This document shows positions 50,460-59,031 of a DNA stretch of 62,746 nt, in pieces; position 1 is the stretch's first letter, and each line of letters opens with the position of its first letter. Both the position numbers and the translations under genes were made by a program. This stretch comes from Elusimicrobia bacterium CG1_02_56_21 (GTDB lineage Bacteria > Elusimicrobiota > Elusimicrobia > Elusimicrobiales > UBA9959). The stretch is taken from assembly GCA_001871115.1 (NCBI GenBank), contig MNUR01000011.1, forward strand, positions 1-62,746, given 5' to 3'. The notes under the pieces were generated by a model. That model made no database searches. It worked only from the letters and a program-made list of their open reading frames with translations, and was not told the origin of the DNA.

Positions 50460-51022
50460 TTTTTCTCCAGTAATTTAATTTTCCAAGCCTGCAAAGCTAT
50501 TATCGTCTTAGCGTCCATTATAGCGCCCTTTCCCAGAAGTTCCCAGGCGTCTTTAAACGGCATTATCTCTACATTCACGAACTCGTCATCGTCGAGGTTC
50601 TGCGCGCCGCCGCGCAGTCCGGAAGCGGTGTAGATGTAAATAACTTCGGTGGAAAAAGCGGTGGTGGGCCAGAAAGAGATCAGCGGTTTAATGCTGGACG
50701 CGGTATAGCCCGTTTCTTCCTTCAGCTCCGCCTTTGCCCGGGTAAGCGGTTTGTCACAGGCGGAGTTGAGCTTGCCTGCCGGGATCTCCAGCGTGACCTC
50801 TCCGACAGGGTAGCGGTATTGCCGCACAAAAATTATCCTGCCGTCGGGCAGAACCGGCAGCACTGCAACGGCGCCGGGGTGTTTCATAAAAGCCCGGGTG
50901 GCCTTTCTGCCGTTGGGCAGCGTTACTGTATCCGCCCTGAAATCCACTGCGCCGGTGTAAACCAGGCGCTTTTTGTGAAAGCCCTCTTTAAGCCCGGCAT
51001 GCCCGGTTTTCATTTCAGTCAT
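50456..51022 (-). CDS. Nudix hydrolase, ADP-ribose pyrophosphatase-like
   Basis: Protein of 188 residues resembling ADP-ribose pyrophosphatases (NudF/YffH type), which clear ADP-ribose and similar nucleoside diphosphate sugars. Supporting segments are AVAVLPVLPDGRIIFVRQYRYP, VTLEIPAGK and the Nudix helix AELKEETGY with its metal-binding glutamates. The front of the Nudix box is atypical: between PAG and the helix there is one residue more than usual and no clear first glutamate. It is the first gene of the pentose-phosphate operon; its stop overlaps the tkt start. Confidence 0.82.
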   Translation of the reverse strand: MTEMKTGHAGLKEGFHKKRLVYTGAVDFRADTVTLPNGRKATRAFMKHPGAVAVLPVLPDGRIIFVRQYRYPVGEVTLEIPAGKLNSACDKPLTRAKAELKEETGYTASSIKPLISFWPTTAFSTEVIYIYTASGLRGGAQNLDDDEFVNVEIMPFKDAWELLGKGAIMDAKTIIALQAWKIKLLEKK

Positions 51023-51212
51023 CCACCGATTATATAATTTCTGTAAAACTCCCCGCTCAATAATTGAACAATTCGCGCTCCCGAACGGCGTATTTTCCCG
51101 CGGGTAGCCTCAGGCCGGTGCGTGGTGTACTTTTTTGTCTTCCGGCTGTCCCCTGTCCAGGCCAAGCCCGCCTATCACCGGCGGAAAATTCCTTAAGGAG
51201 CCTGTTTATTTA

Positions 51213-51218
51213 TATAAT
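51213..51218 (+). promoter_or_regulatory. candidate -10 element before dnaE
   Basis: TATAAT at 51213-51218 in an AT-rich patch 48 bp before the dnaE ATG; the -35 region is weak. The rest of the 243-bp gap from 51023 holds no gene that I can support. Confidence 0.35.
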
Positions 51219-51265
51219 TAAAGGCAGTGGTTTCTCTGGCCAGCGGGGATTTTATTTCAATATTA

Positions 51266-54200
51266 ATGCAACCAAGTTTTATACATCTTCATAATCATTC
51301 CGAGTATTCGCTGCTTGACGGGATGCTGCGCATCTCTGACGGCCACGGGAACCCCTCCGATTTTCTCAAAGGCCTGGCCGCCCGTCCCGGCAACGCCCTC
51401 GCTATAACCGACCACGGCAATATGTACGGCGCTATGGAATTCTATTTCCTGGCCCGGGCTGTCGGACTCAAACCTATAGTAGGCTGCGAATGCTACGTCA
51501 CCCGCGGCTCACGCAAAGACCGGGACAAAAGCCACGGCCGCCGTGAGAACGGCCACATGACAGTGCTCGCCAGGAACGAGGCCGGTTACAAGAACCTTAT
51601 CAAGATGGTTTCCTCCGCTTATCTCGAAGGCTTTTACCACGACCCCCGCATAGACGCAGAACTCCTGGCTAAACATTCCGAAGGCCTGGTCTGCCTCTCC
51701 GGCTGCCTCAAGTCCCATATAGCGCGCGGCTGCGCCGAAGGCCGCCTGGACGAAGCCGCCAAAATGGCGATGGAATACCAGGACATATTGGGTAAAGGCA
51801 ATTTCTATCTGGAGCTGATGGACCACGGCATCCCTGAAGAGATGGCCGCAATGGCCGGCCTTATAGAAGTGTCAAAACGCACCGGGATCCCGCTGGTGGC
51901 CACCAATGACTGCCACTATCTAAAAAAAGAGGACTGGGAGGCGCACGACGCCCACGTCTGCATTTCCACCGGTTCGACGCTGGACGACCCTGACCGGATG
52001 AGGCATACCCAGCATGAGCTTTACTACAAATCTCCCGAGGAGATGATAAAGCTGTTCTCTCATACCCCGGAAGCTATAAAGAACACCCTTGCCATAGCCG
52101 AGATGTGCGACCTAAAGGTGGAAACGGGTAAGCTGTATCTGCCTGCTTTCGACGTCCCGTCCGAATTCAAGGTCAAGAATCCCGAAGAGCCTGATTTTTA
52201 TTACCTCAAAGAACTCTGCGAAGCCGGGCTGAAGCTTAAAGTGCCCAATGCCGGCGAAGATTACCGCAAGCGCCTTGAGTTCGAGCTGGATGTAATCCGG
52301 CGCATGGGGTTCGCCAGCTATTTCCTGATAGTCATGGATTTTATAAATCACGGCCGCAGCATCGGAGTTCCGGTGGGGCCGGGCCGCGGTTCCGGCGCCG
52401 GGTCGCTGGTGGCCTATACCCTGGACATCACCCGGGTGGACCCGCTGCCCAACGGCCTGCTCTTCGAACGGTTCCTGAACCCGGGCCGCAAGAGCATGCC
52501 CGACCTCGACATCGACTTTTCCGACGACGGGAGGGAGAAGGTGGTTCAGTACGTGCGCGAGAAGTACGGCGCTGCCAGGGTGGCCAATATTATCACTTAC
52601 GGAACAATCAAAGCCAAGAGCGCGGTGCGCGACGTGGGCCGCGTCATGAATATTCCGCTTTCGGAGATCAACGCCATAGCCAAACTGGTCCCCTCGGACC
52701 CCAAGGCCACGCTTTATAAGGCCCTCAACGAGGTCAACGAGCTTAAAGAATACGCCCGCGATCCCAAGATAAAGAAAATGTTCGATATCGCCCTGAAGGT
52801 AGAGGGCCTGCGCCGCCATACCGGAGTGCACGCTGCCGGGGTCGTTATCTCCAAGGATGAGATTACCGACCAGGTTCCTCTCTCCAACCGGAATACCAAG
52901 GAAATAATAACCACGCAGTACGACGGCAGCATGCTGGGCAGCCTCGGTATGCTCAAGGTGGACTTCCTCGGTCTCCGCACTCTTTCCGTGATCGAGACGG
53001 CCTCCGAATTCCTGCGCGCCGCGGGCAATAAAGATTTCGATATTTATTCAATACCGATGGACGATAAGAAGACCTTCGAACTGCTGTGCGAGGGCAAGAC
53101 CACCGGCGTGTTCCAGCTGGAAAGCGACGGAATGAAGAACCTTGTTAAGGGCCTGAAGCCCACGGTCTTCAGCGATATCGCGGCCCTGGTGGCGCTGTAT
53201 CGCCCGGGCCCCATCAACAGCGGCATGCTCGAAACTTTTGTGGAGCGCAAGCATGGCCGCAAAAAGATCACCTACGACCACCCGCTGCTGGAGCCGATCC
53301 TGAAGGATACCTACGGCACGATGGTGTACCAGGAACAGGTCATGGAGATAGCCAAGAGCCTGGCCAAGTTCACCCCCAGCGAGGCCGACGACTTCCGCAA
53401 AGCGATGGGGAAGAAGAAACTGGACGTGATGGAGAAGATGCGCTCTAAGTTCGTTGACCAAGCCAAGTCGATGAACGATATCCCCAATAAACTCTCCACC
53501 AAGATCTTCGACCAGATGGCGCAGTTCGCCGAGTACGGCTTCAATAAATCGCATTCCGTTGCTTACGCCCTGGTCGCCTACCAGACCGCCTGGCTGAAAG
53601 TCAATCACCCGGTAGAGTTCATGGCGGCCCTGCTGACCAGTGAAATCGGGCACAGCCCGATCGGTTCGGAAGACAAGGAAAACAAGCTGGTTACCTATAT
53701 CGGCGAGGCCCAGGACATGGATATAGGCATACAGGGCCCGAGCGTGAACCGCTCCTATAAGAAATTTTCTATAGAGGATATCCAGGGACGGCCTGCTATC
53801 CGCTTTGCGCTGACGGCAGTTAAAAATGTCGGAGCCGGAGTGGTGGAGGGGCTGGTAGCCGAGCGGGACAAAAACGGCCCTTTCCGCTCTTTCGAGGAGT
53901 TCACCCTGAGGGCCGACACCAAGCAGCTCAATAAGCGCGTAGTGGAATCTCTGGCCAAGGGCGGCGCCTTCGACGTTTTTTATCCCGCCGAAAAACCCGG
54001 GATCTCCCGCACCAAGGCGATGGCGGCGGTCGAGGCTTTCTGCGGCGGGAAGGGCTTCCATGACTGCAACCAGGCAATGCTGTTCGGCGAGGAAAAGAAA
54101 GCACCAGCCGTTATGAGCGAGCATGCGCTGCTTAAGAACGAGCGCGAGGTCCTCGGCTTCTATTTCTCAGGGCACCCGCTCAATAGTTACCGCCGCCACC

Positions 54201-54775
54201 TGGCTATGGTGGCTAACGCGCAGGCCGAGAAAGTGCTTGCCGGGGAATTCGCCGAGGGGGCGATGGTCCGCGTGGCAGGGATCGTTGCGCAGTTCAAGAG
54301 CATGCAGACCAAGAAAACCGGAGAGGCTATGGCCAAGTTCGAAGTTGAGGACCTGACCGGAAACCTGGGGGTCTGTTTGTTCCCTAAGAAATATAAAATT
54401 TACGGCTCCCAGCTCGGCCCGAATAAGATAGTTGTGGTGACCGGCAAGGTACAGAAATCCGATTTCGGGGCGCAGAACTACGAGCTTATTGCCGAGGAAG
54501 CTTACAGCCTGTTTGACGCGATGAATAAGTGGGCCCGCGGCCTGGTGCTGAACCTGCCGGAAGGGATCCTGTTCGACGAGAAGCAGCTTCATGAGCTGAA
54601 GTCGGCGCTGGGGAAAAGCCACGGCATGTGCCCGGTTTATTTCCAGGTGAACGCAAAAGGGCGCGGCGTCTATATGATAGAAACCACAGAGAGGATAACT
54701 CTGACCGACGCCCTGCTGCACGATATAGAAAGACTTCTGGGAGACAAGACATGGAAAGTGGAAAGCGGATTCTGA
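51266..54775 (+). CDS. dnaE: DNA polymerase III alpha subunit
   Basis: Replicative polymerase catalytic subunit of 1,169 residues. The start at ATG 51266 (MQPSFIHLHNHSEYSLLDG) matches the family N-terminus; an upstream GTG at 51227 adds 13 unlikely residues. The N-terminal PHP domain keeps its metal-binding pattern (HLHNHSEYS, ITDHGNMYG), so it may retain nuclease activity (inference). The catalytic aspartates lie in PDLDIDFSDDGREKV with the upstream GPGRGSGAGSLVAY loop. The beta-clamp/HhH and OB-fold regions follow (VRVAGIVAQFKSMQTKKTGE). A response-regulator gene overlaps its last 25 bases. Confidence 0.96.
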   Translation: MQPSFIHLHNHSEYSLLDGMLRISDGHGNPSDFLKGLAARPGNALAITDHGNMYGAMEFYFLARAVGLKPIVGCECYVTRGSRKDRDKSHGRRENGHMTVLARNEAGYKNLIKMVSSAYLEGFYHDPRIDAELLAKHSEGLVCLSGCLKSHIARGCAEGRLDEAAKMAMEYQDILGKGNFYLELMDHGIPEEMAAMAGLIEVSKRTGIPLVATNDCHYLKKEDWEAHDAHVCISTGSTLDDPDRMRHTQHELYYKSPEEMIKLFSHTPEAIKNTLAIAEMCDLKVETGKLYLPAFDVPSEFKVKNPEEPDFYYLKELCEAGLKLKVPNAGEDYRKRLEFELDVIRRMGFASYFLIVMDFINHGRSIGVPVGPGRGSGAGSLVAYTLDITRVDPLPNGLLFERFLNPGRKSMPDLDIDFSDDGREKVVQYVREKYGAARVANIITYGTIKAKSAVRDVGRVMNIPLSEINAIAKLVPSDPKATLYKALNEVNELKEYARDPKIKKMFDIALKVEGLRRHTGVHAAGVVISKDEITDQVPLSNRNTKEIITTQYDGSMLGSLGMLKVDFLGLRTLSVIETASEFLRAAGNKDFDIYSIPMDDKKTFELLCEGKTTGVFQLESDGMKNLVKGLKPTVFSDIAALVALYRPGPINSGMLETFVERKHGRKKITYDHPLLEPILKDTYGTMVYQEQVMEIAKSLAKFTPSEADDFRKAMGKKKLDVMEKMRSKFVDQAKSMNDIPNKLSTKIFDQMAQFAEYGFNKSHSVAYALVAYQTAWLKVNHPVEFMAALLTSEIGHSPIGSEDKENKLVTYIGEAQDMDIGIQGPSVNRSYKKFSIEDIQGRPAIRFALTAVKNVGAGVVEGLVAERDKNGPFRSFEEFTLRADTKQLNKRVVESLAKGGAFDVFYPAEKPGISRTKAMAAVEAFCGGKGFHDCNQAMLFGEEKKAPAVMSEHALLKNEREVLGFYFSGHPLNSYRRHLAMVANAQAEKVLAGEFAEGAMVRVAGIVAQFKSMQTKKTGEAMAKFEVEDLTGNLGVCLFPKKYKIYGSQLGPNKIVVVTGKVQKSDFGAQNYELIAEEAYSLFDAMNKWARGLVLNLPEGILFDEKQLHELKSALGKSHGMCPVYFQVNAKGRGVYMIETTERITLTDALLHDIERLLGDKTWKVESGF

Positions 54776-55128
54776 TAGCGGACGATGATCCGGACATAAT
54801 AGACCTGCTGGAATTGTATTTTGCCGGGGCCGGTTTCCTGGTTACGGCCAAGGTCAACGGCAAAGACGCGCTCCAGGCCGCCGAGGCGGAGAAATTCGAC
54901 CTGGTCCTGCTGGATGTCATGATGCCTTATATCGACGGCTACCATGTGGCCAGCGAGATATCTTCGCGCCTGGGGACTGAGGCGCCCAAGATCATAATCA
55001 TGACCTCCAGGGACACGGCCAGCGAGAAGGGGATCGCCCTTCTCAGCGGCGCCTGCGAGGTGCTGCAGAAGCCTTTTTCACTGGATGAACTTGACGCTAA
55101 GATAAAATCTGCTTTAGAGTCCCGATAG
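54751..55128 (+). CDS. single-domain response regulator (receiver only)
   Basis: CheY-like receiver of 125 residues with no output domain. Acidic pocket DDD at 11-13, phosphoacceptor Asp55 (LVLLDVMMPY), the conserved Thr/Ser of MTSRD, and the Lys of LQKPF are all present, so it should be phosphorylatable. The start at ATG 54751 is inside the end of dnaE with GGGAG eight bases upstream; a longer frame from 54628 would only re-read dnaE. No histidine kinase is in the window, so its partner is elsewhere. Confidence 0.9.
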   Translation: MESGKRILIADDDPDIIDLLELYFAGAGFLVTAKVNGKDALQAAEAEKFDLVLLDVMMPYIDGYHVASEISSRLGTEAPKIIIMTSRDTASEKGIALLSGACEVLQKPFSLDELDAKIKSALESR

Positions 55129-55151
55129 CGTAAAATAAAAAGGAAGGAAAG

Positions 55152-55892
55152 ATGAAAAAACTTAATTCTGTTCTGGTCCTGCTGATGCTGGCCGCGGTTC
55201 CAGCCCTGGCCGGCGATGACGGGGAATCAGTGGTTCTCCCGGACGTGGAGATGATAGACGTGCCGACCGCCGGCATACTCGACTACTACGGCTTCATGCT
55301 TAAAACCCGCTTCTATTCGGAAGGGGGCGTGCTTGGCGGCCTGAATTTCGGCGTGCAGGAACGGCTTAACCTCGGGGCTTCCATGTCCGTGGACCGCCTG
55401 GTGGGTTCCGATTCCCGGATCAAGATGCGCCGGCCGGAGATCCAGGTCAAGTTCCGCTTTTATGACGGGGGATATTATATCCCCGCAATGGCCGTCGGCT
55501 ATTCCGGGCAGGGTTACTATTACGACCAGAATACCAGGAAGTACCTGGAGAAAGGCAAAGGGCTTTACCTTGTGGGCTCCAAGGAAATAGGATTCCCGGG
55601 CCTGGCGCTTCACGGCGGCTTTAACGTTCCGGATTTCGACAATAATTACCTTTTCAGCTTCCTGGGCCTAAACTATACCCTGGAAGACAAAGTGGCCTTC
55701 ATGCTGGAATCCGACAGCATGTTCCATTCAGACGACCCTTCCAGGTTTAACGCCGGCATCCGCTTTTATGTTACCCCTTATTTCCAGCTGGATATGGCCG
55801 TGCGCGAGATAGGCCGCAACGGGACCTTCGATAACGGCGCGCCCCGCAGGGCGGAGCGGATAGTGCAGATGAGGTATAACACCAGCTTCTAA
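55152..55892 (+). CDS. exported outer-membrane barrel-like protein of unknown function
   Basis: Protein of 246 residues with a clear signal peptide (MKKLNSVLVLLMLAAVPALA) and AGGAAGGA-type ribosome binding site. The mature part alternates aromatic and polar residues as in beta-barrels, with repeated strand-turn units such as LGGLNFGVQERLNLGASM, YIPAMAVGYSGQGYYYD and FQLDMAVREIGRNGTF. The layout of strands interrupted by GG-LNFGV turns recalls YjbH-type and similar barrel proteins, but I do not recognise a defined family. It lies between the response regulator and pfk, 23 bp after the former. Confidence 0.55.
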   Translation: MKKLNSVLVLLMLAAVPALAGDDGESVVLPDVEMIDVPTAGILDYYGFMLKTRFYSEGGVLGGLNFGVQERLNLGASMSVDRLVGSDSRIKMRRPEIQVKFRFYDGGYYIPAMAVGYSGQGYYYDQNTRKYLEKGKGLYLVGSKEIGFPGLALHGGFNVPDFDNNYLFSFLGLNYTLEDKVAFMLESDSMFHSDDPSRFNAGIRFYVTPYFQLDMAVREIGRNGTFDNGAPRRAERIVQMRYNTSF

Positions 55893-55940
55893 AAATAGAG
55901 GATAGAAGACCGAGGATCTGAAATCAAGGAGGAGAGATTT

Positions 55941-56975
55941 ATGAAAAAAAGAATTGGAATACTTACAGGCGGCGGAGACTGCCCCGGACTTAATCCGGCC
56001 ATCCGCGGCTGCGTTTACGCGGCTGAGAAGCATGGTTACGAGTGCGTCGGCCTTATCGACGGCTGGAAGGGCCTGGTGGAAGGCACAACGACGCCCCTCA
56101 ACAAAGAAATAACAGAGTACGTGGTAATGAGAGGCGGGACAATGCTGGGGACTTCCCGCACCAACCCGGTAAAACTAGAGAAAGGCGTGGAAAGATGCCT
56201 TGAGAATTTTAAAAAACTGGACCTTTACGCCCTGGTGGCCATGGGCGGGGACGACACCCTCGGCGTAGCCACCAAGCTCTACCGGGACCATAAGCTCAAC
56301 GTCATAGGCGTGCCCAAGACCATGGACAACGACCTGAACAACACGGACTACACCTTCGGTTTTGACACTTCTGTCACGCGCGCCATGGAAGCCGCGCAGT
56401 CCCTGATGGACACCGGCGCCAGCCACCACCGCGTTATGGTACTGGAAGTCATGGGGCGGCATGCCGGCTGGGTGGCTCTTTATACGGCTATCGCTACCGC
56501 CGCGGATTTTGTCTGCATCCCGGAGAGGAAAATAGATACCGCGCAAATGATAAAGAAACTCAAGGAGGCCTATGCAAGGAAGCGTTTTGCTCTTGTTGTC
56601 ACCAGCGAGGCGGCGGAATTGCCCGAGGCCGGGGAAGATAGTATAAAGCACGAGGTGGACCAGTTCGGCCACCGCATACTCAAAGACAGAGGGATGGGCG
56701 AGCACATAGCCCGGTTCATAGAGAAAGAGACAGGGATAGAGACACGGGTTTCCGTGATCGGCCATATGCAGCGGGGCGGGGCTCCTACTCTTTTTGACAG
56801 GATGCTCGCGACCCGCGTGGGGATGAAGGCCGCCGACCTGGTGCATGCAGGAGAATTCGGAATGATGAGCGCGCTTGTGGGCAACCAGATAGTGGGGGTT
56901 CCGCTTGAGAAAGCCACCGGGGAACTGAAAGTGGTTTCCAAAGAGTGGTTTGATATCATGGAAGTGCTGTTCTGA
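55941..56975 (+). CDS. pfkA: 6-phosphofructokinase, pyrophosphate-type or mixed-substrate group
   Basis: Enzyme of 344 residues phosphorylating fructose-6-phosphate. The family motifs GGGDCPGLNPAIRG (10-23), GGDDT (102-106), PKTMDNDLN (125-133) and EVMGRHAGW are intact. ATP-dependent enzymes usually have Gly at the position of Asp105 and Gly at Lys126; Asp and Lys here are the residues associated with pyrophosphate as phosphoryl donor. The overall sequence also resembles the mixed-substrate group III enzymes of actinomycetes. The donor is therefore predicted, not proven. The ribosome binding site AAGGAGGAG precedes ATG 55941. Confidence 0.9.
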   Translation: MKKRIGILTGGGDCPGLNPAIRGCVYAAEKHGYECVGLIDGWKGLVEGTTTPLNKEITEYVVMRGGTMLGTSRTNPVKLEKGVERCLENFKKLDLYALVAMGGDDTLGVATKLYRDHKLNVIGVPKTMDNDLNNTDYTFGFDTSVTRAMEAAQSLMDTGASHHRVMVLEVMGRHAGWVALYTAIATAADFVCIPERKIDTAQMIKKLKEAYARKRFALVVTSEAAELPEAGEDSIKHEVDQFGHRILKDRGMGEHIARFIEKETGIETRVSVIGHMQRGGAPTLFDRMLATRVGMKAADLVHAGEFGMMSALVGNQIVGVPLEKATGELKVVSKEWFDIMEVLF

Positions 56976-57072
56976 AACAATCGGGCGTCGAGAATCAGGG
57001 ATTGAGAATCCGGAGAATTCTTTATTCCCGGGTTCCCGATTTCAGACTCTTGGACTTTTGGAGGGAGCATTT

Positions 57073-57618
57073 ATGACTGAAAATATACAAACCAAACCGC
57101 CGGCGCAGTTTCAGCGCAAGACCATAATAATAAAGAAGCGCCTGCAGTACCACTACATGGCGCTGATACTAACCAGCGTAATGCTGGCGTTCATAGTATT
57201 CGGCTTGGAGGCCATCTGGACGGTTTCAAAAGTGGTAAATGAGAATCCGTACCTTATGCCGCTCCTGGATATCATAAAGGAGATGGCGCCGTTGTTCGCT
57301 ATAAAGGTCGCCATGTACATGGTGATAGTGGTCATCGTATCGGCGGTTATTTCTCACCGTATGGCCGGGCCTATTTTTAAATTCGAAAACAGCTGTTCCA
57401 CAGTCGCTGACGGAGACCTTACCCACCGCGTTTATCTGCGCAAGGGCGACCATCTGATGGACCTGCAGGATAATTTCAACAATATGGCCGGAGCCGTCAA
57501 CGAGGTCGTTAAAGAGTATGAAAAATTCCGCGTCGAGGCCGCCTCTGCCGGACTGGGAGACAAGGCCTCCGCTCTTTCCTCTAAAATTATGGAGATAATG
57601 CCCAAGTTCAAGATATGA
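57073..57618 (+). CDS. two-helix membrane protein ending in a HAMP domain
   Basis: Protein of 181 residues from ATG 57073 with GGAGGG upstream; an in-frame extension to 56950 is non-homologous. Two transmembrane helices (about 29-51 and 76-97) are separated by only about 25 residues. The second runs into a HAMP linker (HRMAGPIFKFENSCSTVADGD followed by a LQDNFNNMA helix). There is no kinase, cyclase or chemotaxis signalling domain. The stop overlaps the start of the TolC-family gene (ATGA), so it may act with that export channel. Confidence 0.75.
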   Translation: MTENIQTKPPAQFQRKTIIIKKRLQYHYMALILTSVMLAFIVFGLEAIWTVSKVVNENPYLMPLLDIIKEMAPLFAIKVAMYMVIVVIVSAVISHRMAGPIFKFENSCSTVADGDLTHRVYLRKGDHLMDLQDNFNNMAGAVNEVVKEYEKFRVEAASAGLGDKASALSSKIMEIMPKFKI

Positions 57619-58898
57619 TAGCCATAGCAGCAGCGCTGTTGCTGGCGCTTTTCCCGGGGTCCGCCGCGGCCCGGAAAAACGGCGAAGCTCTCAGCATAGA
57701 AGAAGCCGTATCTATAGCGGTAAGGAACAGCCCCGCCGCGCTCGAGGCGGAGCAGGATATCATTATAGCCAGGCAGCGGGTCCTGGAGGCGCGCTTCATG
57801 GCCCTGCCGCAGTTCACGCTTTCGGGTACGCTCAGCAGGGCCAGCCTGGAATACCCCGCTCTGCTGGGGCATGAACTCGGCGACCGCTATCTGGACTCCC
57901 GGGCGGGAAATGATTTTTATACGCTTCGCGTGCAGGCTCTCCAACCGCTTTATACAGGCGGCAGGAATAAAAATACTCTGAAAATGGCAAAGGCGGCCTA
58001 TAACCAGGCCAAGGTTAATTTTGACGCCGTCAGGGCGGATGCTGCGCTTGCGGCAAAAAAGGCTTTTTATACCCTGCTTTACCAGCGCCGTCTGCGGGAG
58101 ATTTCAGCCGCTTGGTTCAAGCGGGCCAGCGCGCTGGATTCCTCTCTGCGAAAGGACGCCTTCGAGGAACTGGAAGCGTCTATGCTTCTCTCCGGCCTTT
58201 CTGACCGCGTCCGGCTGTCCGGCAGCGGCGCCGACGCCGCGCTCACGGGCCTTCTGAAGTCTCTTAATCGGGAGCCCGGCTATCCGATTGAAATAGAAGG
58301 AAGCCTGGCGCCTTTGCCTGTAGAGACCGGCGTCAGCTTAAGCCTGGTCACGGCAATGGAGTCCCGCCCCGAACTGCAGAGCGAAATTTACAGGGCGCAG
58401 CTGGACAACCTGGCTGTGAACATGGCTATGGTACGCCGGAATCCGACTATTTACCTCGGAGCCAGTTATGACGTGAACGCTTATAAATTTTCTTCACTGG
58501 CTGACGATACCGAGAGGGCCAATAACTGGCTGGCTTCCGTGGCGATACACTTCCCGCTCTCCTATGATATCTGGACCCAGGTGAGACAGCGCAAGTCACA
58601 GCAGCGACAGGGAGAACTGAAGCGCGCCGAGCTTCAGGATACGATACGCTTTGAAATTATTTCAGCCCACAGGGAAGCGGAGTCCTGGCAGGGCGAAGCT
58701 GAAAAACTCGGTACCGAGGTGGCTAGGATGAAAGGCTCCTATGACGCGGCCTCCCGGGCGGCCCGGCCGTCCATGGCGGCCCTGCGTGCTCTGTGCGCTC
58801 TTTGTGAACTCGAGATAAAGTCATTAGACGCCGTTTATAACCAGCTCCTCGCCCGGATCAGGCTTGAATGGGCGCAGGGCCGGGATTTCGGAAAGTAA
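57615..58898 (+). CDS. TolC-family outer membrane efflux protein
   Basis: Protein of 427 residues from ATG 57615, overlapping the upstream stop. It has a signal-like N-terminus (IAIAAALLLALFPGSAAARK), then the TolC/OEP opening LSIEEAVSIAVRNSPAALEAEQDI, the barrel segment TLRVQALQPLYTGGRNKNTLKMAKAAY, and a second repeat beginning AMESRPELQSEIYRAQ. Long alpha-helical stretches without prolines fit the periplasmic tunnel. It should work with an inner-membrane pump and periplasmic adaptor, neither of which is in the window. Confidence 0.88.
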   Translation: MIAIAAALLLALFPGSAAARKNGEALSIEEAVSIAVRNSPAALEAEQDIIIARQRVLEARFMALPQFTLSGTLSRASLEYPALLGHELGDRYLDSRAGNDFYTLRVQALQPLYTGGRNKNTLKMAKAAYNQAKVNFDAVRADAALAAKKAFYTLLYQRRLREISAAWFKRASALDSSLRKDAFEELEASMLLSGLSDRVRLSGSGADAALTGLLKSLNREPGYPIEIEGSLAPLPVETGVSLSLVTAMESRPELQSEIYRAQLDNLAVNMAMVRRNPTIYLGASYDVNAYKFSSLADDTERANNWLASVAIHFPLSYDIWTQVRQRKSQQRQGELKRAELQDTIRFEIISAHREAESWQGEAEKLGTEVARMKGSYDAASRAARPSMAALRALCALCELEIKSLDAVYNQLLARIRLEWAQGRDFGK

Positions 58899-59031
58899 TT
58901 AAGGGCATTTCCGCTGCAGGTGAGTTCCGCGGGCTGATATCCCTATGCGGCCGCTGCGCGGGAGTGAAGCTGGCGGTTTGCAAACATCTCTTTATTTCTC
59001 CTGGCAATTCTGAAAAAGCGGCTATTTAACC

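Noticed and set aside
56976..57072. Short inverted and direct repeats between pfk and the HAMP gene
   Set aside because: Similar words (GAATC, CCGGG, GATTT) recur but no stem of convincing length forms.
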